From contig RCTD01000023.1 of the NCBI GenBank assembly GCA_014898415.1, positions 744,001-808,000 of the forward strand: 64,000 bases of DNA, in the 5' to 3' direction. Shown piece after piece: positions 1-13,182 of this stretch. The position numbers were made by a program, and so were the translations under genes. Each line of letters starts with the position of its first letter. The stretch's first letter is position 1. The notes beneath the pieces were generated by a model. The model was not told the DNA's origin. It did no database searches and was given only the letters and a program-made list of their open reading frames with translations. This DNA is from Stromatinia cepivora (Eukaryota > Ascomycota > Leotiomycetes > Helotiales > Sclerotiniaceae).

Positions 1-435
1 AACCAATTTCATTTCCTTTTTCCAAGTTTTCAATATTTGAATTACATCGTCCTTTTATTTAAATAATATAATTTAATTTATTCTTATACAATTATCAATG
101 ATCAATATAAAATAACGATTCTTTCGAATCGATTTTGGGAATAATCCTGCAATATCGAAATATATAAATTCGAATCTCTTTGATTTGTACGGACTCAATT
201 ATTTTGGAATATAATTAATTATTTTGATGAGTATATACATTTCGCAGATATCTAATTCAATTGGAACCTTTATTGGCTTAACTATATTGGATATTTTGTG
301 TAGATTCTTGATTTTATCTAGATCTAGATGATTGAATCTTCGATATTATAATAGATATCTTTCTTTTTCCTTGAATATTAATTCGTTATCGATACCTTTG
401 ATACTATCGATTATCTTTAAAGAAAAGCCTTTTTT

Positions 436-726
436 CTAATCATTTTGATATATATTCGAACAAAAAATTATATCTTTATATCCTTTGATTATATATAAAA
501 CTATATATATTCTATTTTGTATTCTAATATAAATAACTTTTTTATTGTTCTTCTTGAAATATATATAATAAGAGTTGAATTCCCCTTGTAGTCCTATTTC
601 GCAGATCTTTTTTCCTGACAACAAGTTTATTCTTAGCCCTGATATATATAATACATTTGAAAGTAACATTTTAGAACTATCTTTAGATACTATATCCATT
701 AAACCCCAATAACAACAATACATCAT
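436..726 (-). pseudogene. gag-pre-integrase fragment of element A1
   Basis: A 96-codon open stretch that contains the phrase SNVLYISGLRINLLSGKKIC. This is the typical Copia polyprotein segment between protease and integrase (GAG-pre-integrase, usually NVLYVPGLRvNLLS). The same segment occurs in the inverted copy at about 9510-9800 with a stop inside it. It is an open remnant of the A1 polyprotein, not a gene. The ATG shown is internal to the former polyprotein. Confidence 0.75.
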
Positions 727-1458
727 TTCTTTATTAACCTTTATTCTTCATTTGATAATAAGGTTTATTAATTTAAATAATGAAGATTGATTAGATATAT
801 ATAAAGAAGTATTTATATCGATATATTATTTATTAGGGGAAGTTTTATTAATGATTTTCTTTATCAAATTGCAATCTTTCTTTATTATATTCTCAATATC
901 AGAGTTTGATTTAGAGATATTATTAATAGAATATATTTGGTCTTTCTTATTGAAATAAACTTTCTTTGGATTTAATAATCCTTTTCTTTTTTAATAACAA
1001 AGATAACTATAAAGGAGTTTATTGATTTACATTAAATATAAATAGTTTCATATATAATGATCTTTTTTTTGATATAGATCGCAAGTATTATTTGGGATTT
1101 CGAAATCTAATTTTTGATGTTGAAAAGTGTATTTAGATCTTTTTACGATTTGTATTCGCTTTGATTTATTTTTAAGACGAAATTCCTTAACCTATAAATG
1201 TTTAATCTTATTATTGATACTAAAATTAATTTGGATATCTAATATATCTATTATTCTTTGATAATCGATTGAAAGATTATATATTAAAATCAAAAATAAA
1301 GTAATATTTTGATATACTGATCAAAAATTTTTGTTTGTAACCCCTAATTTCCTTTTATACTTTTTCAGTTTGTCCCAAATTTCGATAATGATTATGTTGG
1401 GATAAATATTGGATTGAAATTTGAAGTTCTGGATTATCGTTATATATATATTGATTAT

Positions 1459-1608
1459 TGTGACGAACCCAATGAGCGTTTAGAGATCAATCTTAGAATT
1501 AAAAGCTATAGAGCTAAAAAGAGAGTGCTACGAAGTTATATATATGATCGACTCGAAGCTTAATATTGTATTAGCCCGATCGAACACGATCATATGTATT
1601 TTATGATA
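1459..1608 (-). repeat. 150-bp LTR of element B1 (3' LTR)
   Basis: Reverse complement begins near ATAAAATACATATGATCGTG and ends GGGTTCGTCACA. It is near-identical to 2988-3137, 19538-19687 and 21080-21229. Confidence 0.85.
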
Positions 1609-1677
1609 TTATTTCCTCTTTTTGAAGAATTCGTTTCGAATTCATTTAAAATGAATGATTTAAGTATAAAATGATCA

Positions 1678-2013
1678 TTAATCGTTTTTTTTTTCTAAAA
1701 ATGTTTGATGCGAAGTATGTATTATAATCAACGAATATGTATTTATTATACTATATATTTCTTTTAAGTGATTTTCAAAATATCGATTATTGATCATTTC
1801 TTTTAAATCCTTATTATTATTGTTTTCGGGTTCAGTAATCAGTATAATAATCGGAACAGGTTCTTGTCGATTTTGGATTCCTTGATGTAGATCTAGCAGA
1901 TAGATTTGTATCCAATAGGAAATACTTCTATATTGTATATATTTATTTTGTTTGTATAAAAGAGTTCTTTTAGAAGAGAAAAACTCGGATATTTGTATAT
2001 GGAGTAGAATCAA
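1678..2013 (-). pseudogene. Gag-like remnant, C-terminal part, element B1
   Basis: A 111-codon open stretch inside B1. It ends in a segment (acidic run, then a phrase resembling INGRYFEDRLKEVYSIMD) that also occurs in copy B2 near 20,880-20,960, so both copies derive from one protein. The upstream part of that protein, best read in B2, resembles fungal retrotransposon Gag. It is broken and non-functional. Confidence 0.6.
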
Positions 2014-2987
2014 GGTACGATTAGGTTTGTCCGATTGGATATCAAAAGGGTTAAGGGTATTAATGATATTAAGATTGCTAATGTTTATTGAATTGTGATT
2101 TCGAGAATAGGATGGATTCTGTAATATATATAGGGTTTTAGATTTATTAGAGTAGAATGATATAAGGAATCTATTTGTTGTATAAATAGTTAGTTGTTGT
2201 ATAATTTGAATAAAGTTGGGATAGGAGTGGGGAAGAGAAAGTTGTTGAGAAAGACGATTTCTAAGAGTAGTATTGAGTTTATTACGAAAGGTTGAGATCT
2301 TATTCGAATTGGATTAATTTTGATCTTTGGCTTTGTAAAGAGTCCTTTCGAATTTTATAATATAGGTATATAAAGAATCGGTTTTTTGTTTGAGAATGAA
2401 TAGCTTGTTTTCGGTTTCTTGAACTTTATTCGGATTATTGTAAATATATATAAGTTGATTTAGGATCATTGTATAATTTAAGGGAATGTTTTGATCAAAA
2501 GAAGAAAGCTAAGGTAGTATTATAATTTGTATATGAGATTTGAGATTGAGATAAATATAGTAAAATTGAATTGTAAAGTTGCTGATCGTAATGTTGTTTA
2601 TTTGTAGTTTTGTTCGAATCAAGGAAAGTTAGGTATTGAACTTTTAAAAGTTATTATTGAATTTTTTAGGATTAGGAAGAAAGGGTTTCGAACGAGAAAG
2701 AGTATGAGCAATAGGAGTGTGTTCGAGAATCAGGGAGTATAGGAACGAGATTTCATTTTGTTGATAAGTTATTTCGTTGCGAAATTTTGTAATTGCAAGG
2801 TTTATCGAATCGTAATTTATAGTTTAGAAATTAAAGGTAAGAAAAAAGATAATACTTTTAAATAGTATTAAGAAGATCCATATGTAGGCGAGAGAATAGA
2901 AGTGATATACCTAAACAGGAACAAGCGGAGTGTATATGAGTATATATAAATGTTATTCTATTTCTTATCTGGAAGAGCTTTTAATAA

Positions 2988-3137
2988 TATAATGAATCTA
3001 ATAAGTGTTTAAAGATCAATTTTAGAATTAAAAGTTATAGAGCTAAAGAAAGAGTGCTACGAAGCTATATATATGATCGGCTCGAAGCTTAGTATTGTAC
3101 TAGTCCGATCGGACGTGATCACGTGTATCTCGTGACA
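2988..3137 (-). repeat. 150-bp LTR of element B1 (5' LTR)
   Basis: Reverse complement begins TGTCACGAGATACACGTGAT and matches the other three B LTRs over 150 bp, with transition differences. Confidence 0.85.
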
Positions 3138-3888
3138 ATTATAATTATATTGATTCTAATATATTTCGATTTAAGGTATCTCCAAAGTATATATACTATT
3201 GAATATTTATTGGTAAGGATTTCATTATTATTATTAAGTATTATACAAATATACAATAATGTATTCACTTTGTTCTTTAAGTATTCCGATTTCAATTCAA
3301 TATTGTAATATATACGATCATTGATTTTGTAGGTAGATATTATATTGGGTCCTATAATCTATACATATTCGTTTAATATTTAATCAATTATATAAAACCA
3401 TCCTTTCTCTTTTAATTGTATCTTCGTTTATCTGAATTATCATTTATAATTATTTTGATCAAACTTCGAAGAGTTATTTGATTTCGATATTATAAAAGTT
3501 TCTTGTTGTTTGATAAATATCGAAGATAATCTTTAGATTTTTAAAACGATCTTAAAAAATATACAATAAGTAGATTCGGAATAATAAAGAAATATAAAAA
3601 TAAAACAATAAGAAAATTCGTAAAATCGTATTATAATATGTTTTCTTGTAGCTATACAAATTTGCTCTTCGCTTCTATTATAATTCTGTATTAGCATTAT
3701 ACAAACTACTCTCCATTCTGACCTGTAATATTATAAATTATAAACTGTATTGTTATATTTCAACTCTATTTTAATGATATTATATGAAAACTCTGATTTT
3801 CATTCTGTTTCATCTTTATTAGTTATATTAATCTTTTCTCGATTTGCTTTATTTTCTAATCACTACTATACAACCGGATCTCATAACC

Positions 3889-4262
<374 letters not shown>

Positions 4263-5110
4263 AAATTTAAAACGTTTAATAATAGTAAATCACTATTATT
4301 AAATTTTAATATCAAAACTCAAAAAAAGAGTATTATTAAAAAACCAAAGGATATTAATTTAATTATCCCAGAATCATATATAGAAGCTATAAATTCATAA
4401 CAAAATAAACTATAAATAAAAATTATAGAATATGAAATAAAAACATTTGAAAATAATAAAATTTGGGACACTATTAATATTAAAAATATTGAAAATATTA
4501 AAATATTACTAAGAAAATGAGTGTATAAAATTAAATATCTATTAGGTAATAATATCGAATTTAAAGCTAGATTTATAATTAAAGGATTCGAATAATTATA
4601 TAGATTAGATTATTTAGATATATTTGTTAATGTAATAAAGTAAATGATTTGAAAATTAATATTCGTTTTAATTATAAATAAAGAATGATATATATATAAA
4701 ATAAATAATATTAACTTTTATATAAAATAATATTAATAAAGATCTATATATAAAATCCTTTAAAATTGATAATAAAAATGATAATAATAGAAATATTATT
4801 ATATTAAAACTAAACAAAGCTTCATAAAATTTAAAACAATTAATTAAAATATAATATAATATTTTAAAGAATATTTTAAATAAATTAAATTTTATTAAAT
4901 TAATTATAAATGAATATATATTTTATAATAAAACTTTTAATTTAATATTAAATATATTTATCAATAATATAGTTATTATAGATTTTATAAAAGATCTCAA
5001 AAATTATTTAGATCTGAAAGATTTAGGCCCTATAAAAGATTATTTAAATATTCAAATTGAAAGAAAAAATGATTCTCTTGAATTATTACAAAAAGAATAT
5101 ATAGTATGAG
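4263..5110 (+). pseudogene. Copia reverse-transcriptase relic (element D), left part
   Basis: Translation of the + strand with many stops gives a recognisable Copia RVT_2 order. First comes a start like PESYIEAINS, then EIKTFENNKIWD, then KARFIIKGFE, then LNKAS, and finally LGPIKDYLNIQIERKND and LLQKEYI near 5100. No LTRs belong to it, and its 5' half is missing to the left of the microsatellite. The reading frame resumes at 6999-7028 (INRILESFEI) to the right of element C, so C was inserted into D. This is the most decayed and therefore probably the oldest layer of the stack. Confidence 0.7.
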
Positions 5111-5294
5111 AATCACAGCAAAGAATCGGTTAATTTCGAATAATAATAGATTTGGATTTAAAATCAAAACTTTTCATTACTTTTTCTAATTGTATGGAAG
5201 AATTCCCCTTCTATATAAATGAAAACTCTTCAAATTAGTATACAATTCGGCCCGCTTTCGGCTAACCCTCGTTTCGTAATTGAGATTCGTAACA
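5111..5294 (-). repeat. LTR of element C (3' LTR)
   Basis: Matches 6806-6988 over its length with a few single-base gaps and transitions. Both contain the block CGGCCCGC and the end CGTAACA. Confidence 0.7.
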
Positions 5295-5685
5295 AAGCCC
5301 TCCTTTCCGAGGCTTTCGTCCTCGAAAGCTTTTGAAATGAAATCATTTAAGTTGAAATATCCAATCAAAATCAATATCATTCGATGTTGTATTGTATATC
5401 TTTTCGTGAAACCATCGATATTGTGTTGTATGCCTTTTCGTAGAACCATCGATATTGTTTCAACTCTTCAATTCCTCCATTTATAGCCCTACCATAGTCG
5501 GCCGAGCTGAAACTCCAATAGAGAACTCTATACAACGATTAAATCCATAATAATTCCTTCAATAATGAAATTATAATGTCTACATCTTCATTTTATAAAG
5601 TTCAGCATTTTCATTTCTTTGAAAACTCTTCAACATCGTTTAGAAACCTTTGTATATATATTCATTTTCGATCCATTTTCAGTTC

Positions 5686-5800
5686 GATTCGGTACGATTT
5701 CGGTACGATTTCGGTACGATTTCGATAGGTATGCTTTCGATTTGGATTCGGTATGCTTTCGATTCGGATTCGGTAGGTATGCTTTCGATGCAATGAGTAG
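5686..5800. repeat. Short tandem repeats inside element C
   Basis: Repeats of the 11-mer GGTACGATTTC are followed by interspersed GGTATGCTTTCGATT units. Either strand gives open but meaningless low-complexity protein. A second tandem block, with a unit of about 80 bp, lies near 6530-6720 (TTCGAAGGTTTTCGATAATA and neighbouring sequence, repeated). Confidence 0.8.
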
Positions 5801-6805
5801 GGGATATTGATGCCTTCCTTTTTGGATCGACATCCTCATCGATTTCAATGATCCTGTAGGTTCGGTAAATAATAAAAGGGGGGGTTTTCAACTTGCTTTT
5901 TCTTTTGAAATTTGAAATATAAGATATATTATATTCATCAATATATCGATTCAAATTTGCATCAAATGATATCTTCAGTATAAATATTATTTCGTTTTCA
6001 GTTAATATGTTAGCTTTCCAATATAGATCCGACTATTTGTAATTAGTTCTCACTAGTGATTTTTCCAGAATCATATAAGGGCTAGCTTCACCCCTCCTTT
6101 TGAAAAAGGCCTAGCATTCCGTCAAAAGGAAAAAGCTTCAAGTATTCCGTTAGGATTTTGTTTGAAACAGAAATACAGTTATTATCGTATATAAATCCAC
6201 TTATTATATTTTTCAAAAATAGTATCAAAAACTTCATTATTATTATTATCGTATATAAATCTGTTCATTATACTTCTCAAAGGTAGCATCAAAAACTTCA
6301 TTATAATCTCAACTTCAATATCTTCAACTTTTATATTCAAAATTCTTCAATTTTCCAATGAGATCTTGAAGGTTTTTTATATACTTTCGTCTTTTCGTCC
6401 TTTTTTTTTGAATAATTTATATAATTTAAGGATTCACTTTCGAATTTCGTAAAATAGAGTAGAATTCGATTCGTATATCATATTCATATCTTTCGAATAA
6501 ATCTTTTCAATTCCTTTTTCTTGTTTTCTTGATTCGAAGGTTTTTGATAATATTCCGAAGGGTTTTCGAAGGCTTATTTCGAGATCAAATTCGTATATGT
6601 TTTGAAGGTAAATTTCGAAGGTTTTCGATAATATTCTGAAGGGTTTTCGAAGGCTTATTTCGAAATCAAATTCGTATATGTTTTGAAGGTAAATTTCGAA
6701 GGTTTTTCGATAAGGTTCGAAGGCTTTTATGAATCAAAAAAAAATGAGGTTATTCCTAAAATTAACCGACGAATTGCTTTTAAGGGTGAATGAAAAGAAT
6801 TATAA

Positions 6806-6988
6806 AATCACAGCAAAGAATCGATTAATATTCGAATAACAATAGGTTTGGGTTTTGAATCAAAACTTTTTATTACTTTTCTAATCATATTGAAGAATTC
6901 CCCCTTTATATAAATGAAAACTCTTCAAACTAGCGTATAATTCGGCCCGCTTCGGCTAACCCTCGTTTCGTAATTGAGGTTCGTAACA
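6806..6988 (-). repeat. LTR of element C (5' LTR)
   Basis: Direct repeat of 5111-5294. The flank to its right continues the frame of Copia relic D. Confidence 0.7.
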
Positions 6989-7109
6989 GAAACCTAAATT
7001 AATCGAATATTAGAATCATTCGAAATAAAGAATCTTTATTATATTAATCAAGATAATTAAAATGATAAATCTTTATTCAAATTGATGAATAAGAATAAAG
7101 CTTTGATAT
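6989..7109 (+). pseudogene. Copia relic D, continuation between elements C and E
   Basis: The phrase INRILESFEI at 6999-7028 is the usual Copia continuation after the reverse-transcriptase core (kiLERFnM). It continues the frame that stopped at 5110. The relic is then cut at 7109 by insertion of element E, whose target duplication GATAT lies at 7105-7109. Confidence 0.55.
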
Positions 7110-7325
7110 TGTCGGGATAACTGTATACGGGGAAGTGAAGGTTATCAATGAACATATGGAACTCTGTGGTTTTTGATACGTTTTGATTTGCCTAGAGAAT
7201 TAGAATCTATAGAGTATGAAGAACTATATAATGATATATACTAAAGAATTAGTGCGAATACTAGTATACATATAATCCTTACCATCCTTATTATCTTTAC
7301 CATATATATGATTCATATTCCGATA
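7110..7325 (-). repeat. 216-bp LTR of element E (3' LTR)
   Basis: Aligned end to end with 19126-19341. Both hold CCTTACCATCCTTA and ATTCATATTCCGA blocks. Confidence 0.8.
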
Positions 7326-7709
7326 CTAGTAACTTCTTTTAAAGTCGAAGTATTGTATGCTTTAGGAATACGTATGCCCAACAAATGAATACTTTTTCCA
7401 ATCTTAATTTTCGTTTTGTTCCTTTGTTCGAATTAATTTTATATGTAAAATGATTATATATTCGATAAATTGAATATATATCTATAATAACTTTTATTTT
7501 ATATTCATTTTTCGGTTCTTATATTTATACCATTTTTTTTTATTACATTTTGATCTTTTTACTTATTTTATGATTTTGATCTTGATTGTATTGTTCTTTA
7601 TAAGATCTTTGAAAACTTGATATAGTTTTGCCTTCGTTATTGTATTAGCAAGGTTAGATTTTTTATCAATCTATTTGATTTCTATTATCTCTCTTTGTTT
7701 ATATAATTA

Positions 7710-7865
7710 TTACAAAACCATTAAATCAATCATCAATCTTTTCTTTCGAATTGAATCTAGTTTTGTAAGGCAATTATAAAATGATTTCGAATCTGTATAT
7801 ATAATTAATAATACTTTCTGCTTTGATAATATACCTTTGATAATACTCTTGAATATTATACTAAT
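7710..7865 (-). pseudogene. RNase H fragment of element E, cut by A2 insertion
   Basis: On the minus strand the phrases LLIIYTDSKSFYNCLTKLDS and KKRLMIDLMVL match the RNase H segment typical of fungal Copia-like polyproteins (cTDSkSLYdcLvKLgt...eKRLMIDIm). It continues leftward with stops in a segment resembling NPADAMTKA. The open frame extends rightward into the A2 LTR only by chance. The A2 junction at 7866 lies directly upstream. Confidence 0.75.
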
Positions 7866-8031
7866 TATTGGAAATGAGGCCATCATAGGATTAGAATTGA
7901 GGTCACGAGACCACAATAGTGCACAAACCATATTTGGGGATAACCTCAATTCTACTCCTACTAGAATTATAGATCCTTAATTCAACCTATATAATCAATA
8001 ATACTACTATTTCCTACACCAAAAGTTAATA
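7866..8031 (+). repeat. 166-bp LTR of element A2 (5' LTR)
   Basis: Starts TATTGGAAAT, ends AAAAGTTAATA. It is followed by GATTATAAGATCCGG, the position of the primer-binding site. I cannot assign the primer tRNA. Confidence 0.88.
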
Positions 8032-9409
8032 GATTATAAGATCCGGTTATATAATAATAACTAAAAAGCAAAACAAATCGAAAAAGGATTAGTATAATTA
8101 GTAGGGATAAAATAAAGTGAAAATCAGAGTTTTTATATAATACTATCGAAGTAGAATTGAAATACAACAATATAGTTTATAATTTACAATATCATAGATT
8201 AAAGTGGAGAGTAGTCTGTATAATATTGATATAGAATTATAGTAAAGATGAAGAGCAAGTTTGTATAGTTACAAGAAAATATATTACAATACGATCTTAT
8301 GAATTTTTTTATTATTTTATTTTTATATTTCTTTATTATTTTGAATTTATTTGTTATATATCTTTTTTTTAAGATTGTCTTAAAAATCTGAAGATTATCT
8401 TTAATACTCATCAAATAACAAGAAACCTTTATAATATTAAAATCAAACAATTCTTCGAAGTTCGATCAAAACAATTATAAACGATGATTCAGATAAATAA
8501 AGATACAATTGAGAGGGAAAGGATGATTTTATATAATTAATCAAATATTAGATGAATATATATAGATTATAGGACCCCAATATAGTATTTGTCTATAAGA
8601 TCAATAATTATATATATTACAATGTTGAGTTGAAATTGGAATACTTAAAGGATGAAGCGAATATATTATTGTATATTTGTATAATACTTAATAATAACGA
8701 TGAAATTCTTATCGGTGAATATTCAATAGTATATATACTCTAAAAATACTTTAAATCAAAATATATTAGAATCAATATAATTATAGTTAATATATATATA
8801 ATGATGATCTAGAACTTCAAATTCCAATTCAATATTTATCCCGATATAATTATTATCAAAGTTTAGGATAAATTGAAAGAGTACAAAAAGAAATTAGGAA
8901 TTGTAAATGAAAATTATTGATCAGTATATTAAGATATTATCTTGTTTTTGGTTTTAATATATAATCTTTTAATCAATTATCAAGAAATAATGAATATATT
9001 GGATATCTAAATTAGTTTTAGTATTAATAATAAGATCAAGTATTTACAGATTAAGGAATTTCGTTTTAAAGATAAATCAGAGTTAATGCAAATTGTAAAA
9101 GGATCTAGGTATACTTTTCGATACCAAGAATCAGATTTCGAAACCTCAAACAATGTTTGTGATCTGTATCAAAGGGAAGATCATTATATATGAAACTGTT
9201 TGTATTTAATATAAGCTAATAAATTCCTTTATAATTATTTTTATCATTAAAAAAGAAAAAGATTATCGAATCCAAAGAAGATCTATTTCAATAAGAAAGA
9301 TCAAGTATATTTTGTTAACAATATCTCTAAATCAGATTTTGATATTAAAGATATAATAAAGAAAGATTGCAATTTGATAAAAGAAACTATTAATAAGATT
9401 TCCTTTAAT

Positions 9410-10850
9410 AAATAATATATTGATATAGATACTTCTTTATATATATCTGACCAATCTTCATTATTTAGATCAATAGAATTTATTATTAAATGAAGGATAA
9501 AGGTTGATAAAGGAATGATGTATTATTGCTATTGGGATTTAGTGGATATAATATACGAAGATAATTCTAAAATACTATTTTCAAATATATTATATATACC
9601 AAAACTAAAAGTAAACTTGTTATCAAAAAAAAGGATTTGTGAAATAAGATTGTAAAAGGAATTCAATTCTTATTATATATATTTCAAGAAGGACAATAAG
9701 AAAATCATCCATACTAAAATATAAGATGAAATATACATGGTTTTATATATAATCAAAGAATATAAGGATATAATTTTTTGTTCTAATATATACCAAAATG
9801 ATCAGGAAAAAGGCTTTTCTTCAAAGATAATCGATAATACCAAAAGTATCAATAATAAATTAATATTTAAGGAAAAAGAAAGATATCTATTATAATATCG
9901 AAGATTCAATCATTTAAATCTAGATAAGATTAAGAATCTATACAAAGTATTCAATATAATCAAATCGATAAAGGTTTCAATTGAATTAGATATCTACAAA
10001 GTATGTATATTCATCAAAATGATTAATTGTATTCCGAAACAATTGAATCTATATAAATCAAAGAGACTCGAATTTATATATTTCGATATTACAGAATCAT
10101 TTCCAAAATCGATTCGAAGGAATCATTATTTCATATTGATCATTAATAATTATACAAAAATAAATTAAATTATATTATTTAAACAAAAAGACAATACAAT
10201 TCAAATATTGAAAATTTGGAAAAAGGAGATGGAATTAATTATTAAAGAAAAGATTATTATAATCAGGATTGATAATATATTGGAATTCCTATAAGTTATT
10301 CGTAAATAATTATTAGGTATACAATCCAAAATTACAATAATTGCTTCTTTATATCAAAACAGATCTATAAAACGGAATATAAGGATTGTAAAGGTAGATA
10401 TAAAAGCAATACTAAAAGAAGTTGAATTATTATTAGAATTTTGGGATAAAGTTATAAAACATAATATTTATATTAAAAATTATATTAATATTGGTTTTAA
10501 TATAAATAGAATAGATTGATTCTTTATAAAAGCTTTTACAAATATAATACCAAATATAAAGATATATAAAATCTAGGGGAGTAAATGTTATGCTTATATT
10601 AATCTCAAAACTATTCCGAAAGGATAGAGATATGATAAATTGCGGGATACTTCGAGAATCGATGTATTCCTAGGATATTCAAAAATTACGAATAAATATA
10701 TCAAAGTATATTCTTCAGAATTAGATTATATATTTCGATCAAGTAAAGTAATTATAAATGAATCTTATTGAAGAGGAGATTTGGATTTTAAATTAAGAAA
10801 TTGTGAATCAGATCTATAAGGAACAAAGAATATAAAATTAAATCGAAAAT
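9410..10850 (+). pseudogene. Protease, gag-pre-integrase and integrase relic of A2
   Basis: The interrupted + strand translation gives a protease-like IDIDTSLYISDQSSLF (about 9420-9470). Next is the pre-integrase phrase SNILYIPKLKVNLLS (about 9570-9630), then an H..H and C..C zinc-binding relic (about 9900-10,040). The integrase core follows, with aspartates near 10,083 (FDITESF) and 10,270 (RIDNILEF). A C-terminal phrase like VFLGYSK..NKYIKVY (about 10,665-10,720) is typical of Copia integrase. Stops throughout show that it cannot be translated. Confidence 0.7.
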
Positions 10851-10921
10851 CTTGTAGTAGACCGATAACAAACAAAATATCTTCTCCATTTTCAACATCA
10901 AACACGATATTTATATCACTT

Positions 10922-11260
10922 TTGTTTCAAATATTTTCTCCAATAGATATTATATTGAGTTCAATGATTATACCAAACACCCCAATTATCGAATTGAAAC
11001 CAGATAAATTAGATATATTAATATTAATATATAATAAAGATGAAAATAACAATATTCAGAAAACAAATCAAGAATCTTCTTTCAAGGATACTTCAAATAT
11101 CGAATCTATTATTTCAGAAGATCCAGCCCAAAAATCAACTTTTGTAAACCCTGAATTTATACTAAAAGCAAAATTTAAGACTGTTTTAAATTTTGCTGAC
11201 AAATCTATTTCAGCAAAATCAAAAAGCAAAGTAAATCTACAATTATCTAAGATCGAGTAA
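10922..11260 (+). pseudogene. Linker segment between integrase and reverse transcriptase, A2
   Basis: A 112-codon open stretch, rich in Ser, Asn and Glu, between the integrase and reverse-transcriptase relics. Such low-complexity linkers are usual in Copia polyproteins. It is not an independent gene: it begins and ends at stops inside the element, and the ATG is internal. Confidence 0.6.
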
Positions 11261-11599
11261 AAGGATGAAATGGATCTTGAAAATGAATCCCTAAGGTATT
11301 TAATACGAAAACGGAAAAGAGATATAGAATAAAATCCTGAAGAAAAATAGGAAAGTAAGATTATAAGGGCGTTGATTGTAATATCTATATAAGTTAAAAC
11401 TTAAGAAAGTATAAAATATATTATAATTATAATCCCAATTATTTACAAAATAAACTCTTATATCAAAGACAAGATCGTTTCAGATTTTATAATTTCGTTG
11501 ATAGATATAAACAATATAGAAGATATAATATATCCGGCCGAAAAAGTTTTAGGAATCAAAATACCAAGAATTTATAAGAAAACAATATCAAATCGAGAA

Positions 11600-12850
11600 T
11601 ACTTTGAAAAATAAAAGGAAGTTATCCAAAAGAAAATCATATCCTTGATTCAAAATGATATTTGAGAAGAATATATACTTCCTAAAAAAAGTAATCTGGT
11701 TTCGACGAAATAGATATTTATAATTAAAACTAAGGATAACAAAATAGAATGATTCAAGGTAAGATTAATAATTCAAAGATTCAATCAGGTATTAGAAAAG
11801 AATTACAATGAAATATTTATACTAATAATGAGATTAAATATATTCAAACTATTCCTAGTTATCGTTGTAAAGGAAAATTTGGAATATTCATATTTCGATA
11901 TCAAAAACGTCTTTATCGAATTGTATTTGAAAAAAGAAATCTATTTCGAATTATCTCAAGATATCAAAATCAAAAAGGGATATATATTACAAATTTTACG
12001 AAGTCTATATAATTTAAAGCAAATTGAAAGGAATTGGAGTTTATTATTGAAGAAAAAGTTTTTAGATATAGATTTTATATAAAGTTTGGTAGATTTATAT
12101 TTATATATATCCAAAGATTATAATATAATATTATTGATATATATCGACGATATCATTATTGTATTATATATATCATTGCAAATCATTTGATTCGATAAAA
12201 AACTATCGGTCTATTTTAATATTAAGAATCTAAGGGAGATTAATAAGATCCTAAATATTAGAATCATTTGTAATAGAAAAGTATATATATTAATTATAGA
12301 TCAAAAAGAATATTTCGATATTATACTAACTAAATATAATATTATATATAAACAATATCAAGTTAAGAAATTATCAATAATAAATTATATTCATTTCCGA
12401 CTAACAATCGATAATAATGAATTGGTAAATATAAACGAATATCAACAATAAATAGAAAATATAATTCATTCAATAATATATATTCGATTAAATATAATAT
12501 TCTCAATTGGAAGACTTTCACAATTTATGGCAAAACCAGCAAAATATCATATTATAGCTTTGAAGAATTTAATGCGATATCTATGATCAACAATCAAACA
12601 AAAGTTATAATTCGGATCAAAGGGAATACAATCTGATATCTGCAAAGAATATAATATATTTGATAATACAATAAAGGTATATACAAATACAAATTGGGCT
12701 AATAATAAATATGATCGGAAAAATGTTTTAGGGGGAGTTGTGATATTCTATAAAGGTCTTATATTATGGACTAACAAGAAACAAATGTCTATAATTACCT
12801 TTAATACAGAATCAGAATATATTACAATAACAATATTCACCAAACAAAGG
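11600..12850 (+). pseudogene. Reverse transcriptase and RNase H relic of A2
   Basis: The open stretch 11,828-12,082 contains FDIKNVFIELYLKKEIYFEL and SLYNLKQIERNW, the RVT_2 signature (FDvknAFLnG.l.eeIYm and LYGLKQspR.W). The catalytic YIDDI motif is at about 12,139-12,156. The RNase H phrases NWANNKYDRK and FNTESEYI (about 12,690-12,830) match the usual DWAGd..dRkS and ssTEAEYm. Stops separate all segments. Confidence 0.8.
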
Positions 12851-13182
12851 AAATAAATTATATAAATACTCAAAGATCTATTTAGATCAAATTATATTAA
12901 AAAGAACAAAGATATAATTCAAATACTTAATAATAATTAAAATACTTTAGCTTTAATCAAGAATCTATATTTGTATAAACAATCCAAATATATAAATATC
13001 AATTATTATTTTATTAAGGATTTAATAGAAAAGAAAAAAATCGCTATTAATTATATCAATATATATAATATAATTACCAATAGAATAACAAAACTTTATA
13101 CAAAGATTACTTTCGAAAAATTCAAGAAAATATTGGGATTAGTAGTTTAGAAGGATCGAATAGGATATCCTTAATAAGGGAG

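Larger units (their letters stand above)
1459..3137 (-). mobile_element. Gag-only LTR retrotransposon B, copy 1, nested in A1
   Basis: Seen: 150-bp direct repeats at both ends (1459-1608 and 2988-3137) and a 5-bp target duplication ATTAT at 1454-1458 and 3138-3142. The uninterrupted site is present in the paralogous copy A2 near 8780-8800, which confirms the insertion. The total length is 1,679 bp, and the internal part has room only for a Gag-like protein. No protease, reverse transcriptase or integrase is seen, so it must have depended on enzymes from another element. The coding frame is broken by transitions. The sister copy B2 at 19538-21229 has the same layout. Confidence 0.85.
5111..6988 (-). 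mobile_element. Small LTR element C, inserted into Copia relic D
   Basis: Seen: a direct repeat of about 184 bp at 5111-5294 and 6806-6988. Read on the minus strand it starts TGTTACGAA and ends TTTGCTGTGATT. A purine tract (GGAAAGGAGGGCT, minus strand) sits immediately upstream of the 3' LTR, as expected for the plus-strand primer of an LTR element, and this fixes the orientation. The internal part is about 1.5 kb, is made largely of short tandem repeats, and contains no protein domain that I recognise. I could not find a clean target duplication. Most likely it is a non-autonomous (TRIM/LARD-like) element. Confidence 0.65.

Noticed and set aside
5619..5954. Overlapping open frames rich in Arg, Tyr and Ser
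   Set aside because: They are products of the short tandem repeats in element C and are open on both strands for that reason.
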